Assembly: GCA_947624475.1 (NCBI GenBank)
Contig: CANQKK010000010.1
Coordinates: forward strand, 1-14,257
Direction: 5' to 3'
Source: an uncultured Bacilli bacterium
GTDB taxonomy: Bacteria > Bacillota_I > Bacilli_A > RF39 > UBA660
Length of the DNA stretch: 14,257 bases
In this document: in pieces, positions 13,137-14,257 of the stretch
Position numbering within the stretch: position 1 is the first letter of the stretch
Layout: each line of letters begins with the position of its first letter
Notes under the pieces: model-generated
What the model saw: the letters and a program-made list of their open reading frames with translations, nothing else
Databases searched by the model: none
What the model was told of the DNA's origin: nothing
Position numbers and translations under genes: made by a program

Positions 13137-14257
13137 TAAAGCATCACTCCATTCCCTATGCCAATAGGAATTCCAATAATATAAAAAGCAAGTATTATCA
13201 TAATCCATAATATAGAAAAGACAATCGTATAAGGTACCATCAAGGAAATAGCATCAGTAATGGTAATAACATCATTCTTTTTCTTATTATAGATATGTAA
13301 AAATCCAATTAAAATAACAAAGTAACTAAAAAATGGCGTAATTCCTTTCGTAGTTGAATCAGCGGCTCTAAAGACAATTTGGGCAAACTCTGGAGTCATT
13401 GAACTTTGCATAAACATTGGTATGATAACCGGAGATAACATTGCCCATTTTGTCGAGGCAGTAGGAACAAAGAAAGTCGAAACCGCTACTACCAAAAAAG
13501 TAATAACAACTAAAAGTAAACCAGATAGTTGAAGAGAATTTAAAAGTTCCGATAAAGATGCAACAATAAAAGGTCCTATGTTGGTTTCCTTAAAAATCAA
13601 ACAAAACTGTGCCGCAAAAAATATCAAAACCAAAAGTGATGCCACATCTTTTAAGTAATAACTCATACCATCCACAAGATCTCTATTGTTTGCTATTTTT
13701 TTAACTCTAATGCCATATATAACAGAGCTTATTACTAACATAAATGAAAATATAGTAACTGCTCCTTTGTAAAAATAAGATCCCTCCCCAAATAACGCAT
13801 CAATGTAACTAGACTGACTAAGATCCAAAAATAATCCTGAGAAAGGAAGCCCTCTAATTAAACAATAAGTAAGTATTAAAAACATAACGAAAGTAGCAAG
13901 TATCGCTATAATAACTCCCTTCTTTTCTTTAGCGGTTACCTCAGATTCACGAGATATTTCCTCATCTTCATCAAAAGAATACTTACCAAGTTTTGGAATA
14001 ATAAATCTCTCCGTAATAATCATGCCAACATAAGCAAGCAAAAACGTACTAATAACCGTAAAAATAATATTACCATACAAATTAACACTATAACTAGTAT
14101 CCAATATTGTCGCTGCCTTATTCGAATATAGAGCAAGAGTACTATCTAACCTATTAACTATAAAGTTTGCACCATATCCAAAAGTAATGCCCGAAAATGA
14201 TGCGCAAATACCCGCTGATGGATGCCTTCCTAAATTCATAAATAATATTGCTGAAAG
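13136..14257 (-). CDS. AbgT-family transporter, 5' end beyond the window
   Basis: At least 373 residues are present; the N-terminus is cut off and the frame stays open to the window edge, so the ATG at 14239 is internal. LGRHPSAGICASF and GITFGYGANF near the left end match the AbgT inner-membrane core. Numbering from that internal Met, the later motif PTASTKWAMLSP (259-270) with Trp265, Pro283, Arg291 and Asp294 reproduces the spacing of the functional residues I recall for YdaH (Trp400, Pro418, Arg426, Asp429). Relatives import p-aminobenzoyl-glutamate (AbgT) or export sulfonamides (MtrF, YdaH). Ten residues before the Trp, where AbgT has Asn in NLLIGSAS, this protein has Thr255. About eight membrane segments are visible. 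It is the most upstream visible gene of the three-gene operon. Confidence 0.9.
   Translation of the reverse strand, partial: LSAILFMNLGRHPSAGICASFSGITFGYGANFIVNRLDSTLALYSNKAATILDTSYSVNLYGNIIFTVISTFLLAYVGMIITERFIIPKLGKYSFDEDEEISRESEVTAKEKKGVIIAILATFVMFLILTYCLIRGLPFSGLFLDLSQSSYIDALFGEGSYFYKGAVTIFSFMLVISSVIYGIRVKKIANNRDLVDGMSYYLKDVASLLVLIFFAAQFCLIFKETNIGPFIVASLSELLNSLQLSGLLLVVITFLVVAVSTFFVPTASTKWAMLSPVIIPMFMQSSMTPEFAQIVFRAADSTTKGITPFFSYFVILIGFLHIYNKKKNDVITITDAISLMVPYTIVFSILWIMIILAFYIIGIPIGIGNGVML
13143..13150 (-). promoter_or_regulatory. Ribosome binding site that decides the C39-like gene start
   Basis: GGAGTGAT on the minus strand, within the last codons of the AbgT-type gene and 6 bases before GTG 13136. 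It is a one-base-deleted form of GGAGGTGAT. No comparable site precedes the in-frame ATG at 13208. Confidence 0.6.

Noticed and set aside
1..14257. CRISPR array, tRNA or rRNA genes, IS ends, phage or plasmid replication genes
   Set aside because: No spaced repeats, cloverleaf-like segments, terminal inverted repeats or corresponding proteins were seen on either strand.

Overview
This AT-rich window has compact, mostly minus-strand gene clusters and carries ordinary bacterial housekeeping genes. It looks like chromosome from a low-GC Gram-positive lineage, either Bacilli/Erysipelotrichia-like or one of the uncultured gut 'RF39'-type relatives of Mollicutes. The basis for this is the AT richness, the AGGAGGT-type ribosome binding sites, the order prfB - YitT - ftsE - ftsX as in Bacillus, an FtsEX pair (implying a peptidoglycan wall) and Firmicutes-style PepF, YchF and Tex. 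UGA is a stop codon here. prfB (release factor 2) carries the classic UGA programmed frameshift, and two other genes end in TGA, so the mycoplasma UGA=Trp code does not apply.

Layout, left to right. (1) 1-2541, minus: an aryl-sulfate-sulfotransferase-like membrane-anchored protein with a shortened middle, then dinB (Y-family polymerase), then the first 24 codons of tex. They are almost touching and look like one operon. (2) 2635-3192, plus: a small DUF6512-type membrane protein, separated from ftsX by a bidirectional terminator. (3) 3236-7831, minus: prfB, two tandem YitT-family membrane proteins, then ftsE and ftsX. The ftsE gene has its own extended -10 promoter and most likely starts at a TTG. 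(4) 7954-8382, plus: a membrane-anchored hypothetical protein with the best promoter in the window, divergent from prfB. (5) 8489-11380, minus: ychF then pepF, driven by a promoter whose -35 lies inside the preceding terminator hairpin. (6) 11453-14257, minus: an AbgT-family transporter (5' end cut by the window edge), a two-TM protein fused to a C39-like cysteine peptidase domain, and a lipoprotein with a second C-terminal membrane anchor. The three are coupled and end at a terminator.

Most of the window is standard core genome. The least explained part is region 6, which links a transporter of the p-aminobenzoyl-glutamate/sulfonamide-efflux family, a membrane-tethered and probably extracytoplasmic peptidase-like protein, and a doubly anchored lipoprotein. 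The second is the aryl-sulfotransferase-like protein, which keeps its N- and C-terminal modules but seems to lack most of the propeller and the catalytic histidines. No CRISPR array, IS element, tRNA, rRNA or phage gene was seen, and there is no gene-free stretch above about 125 bases.
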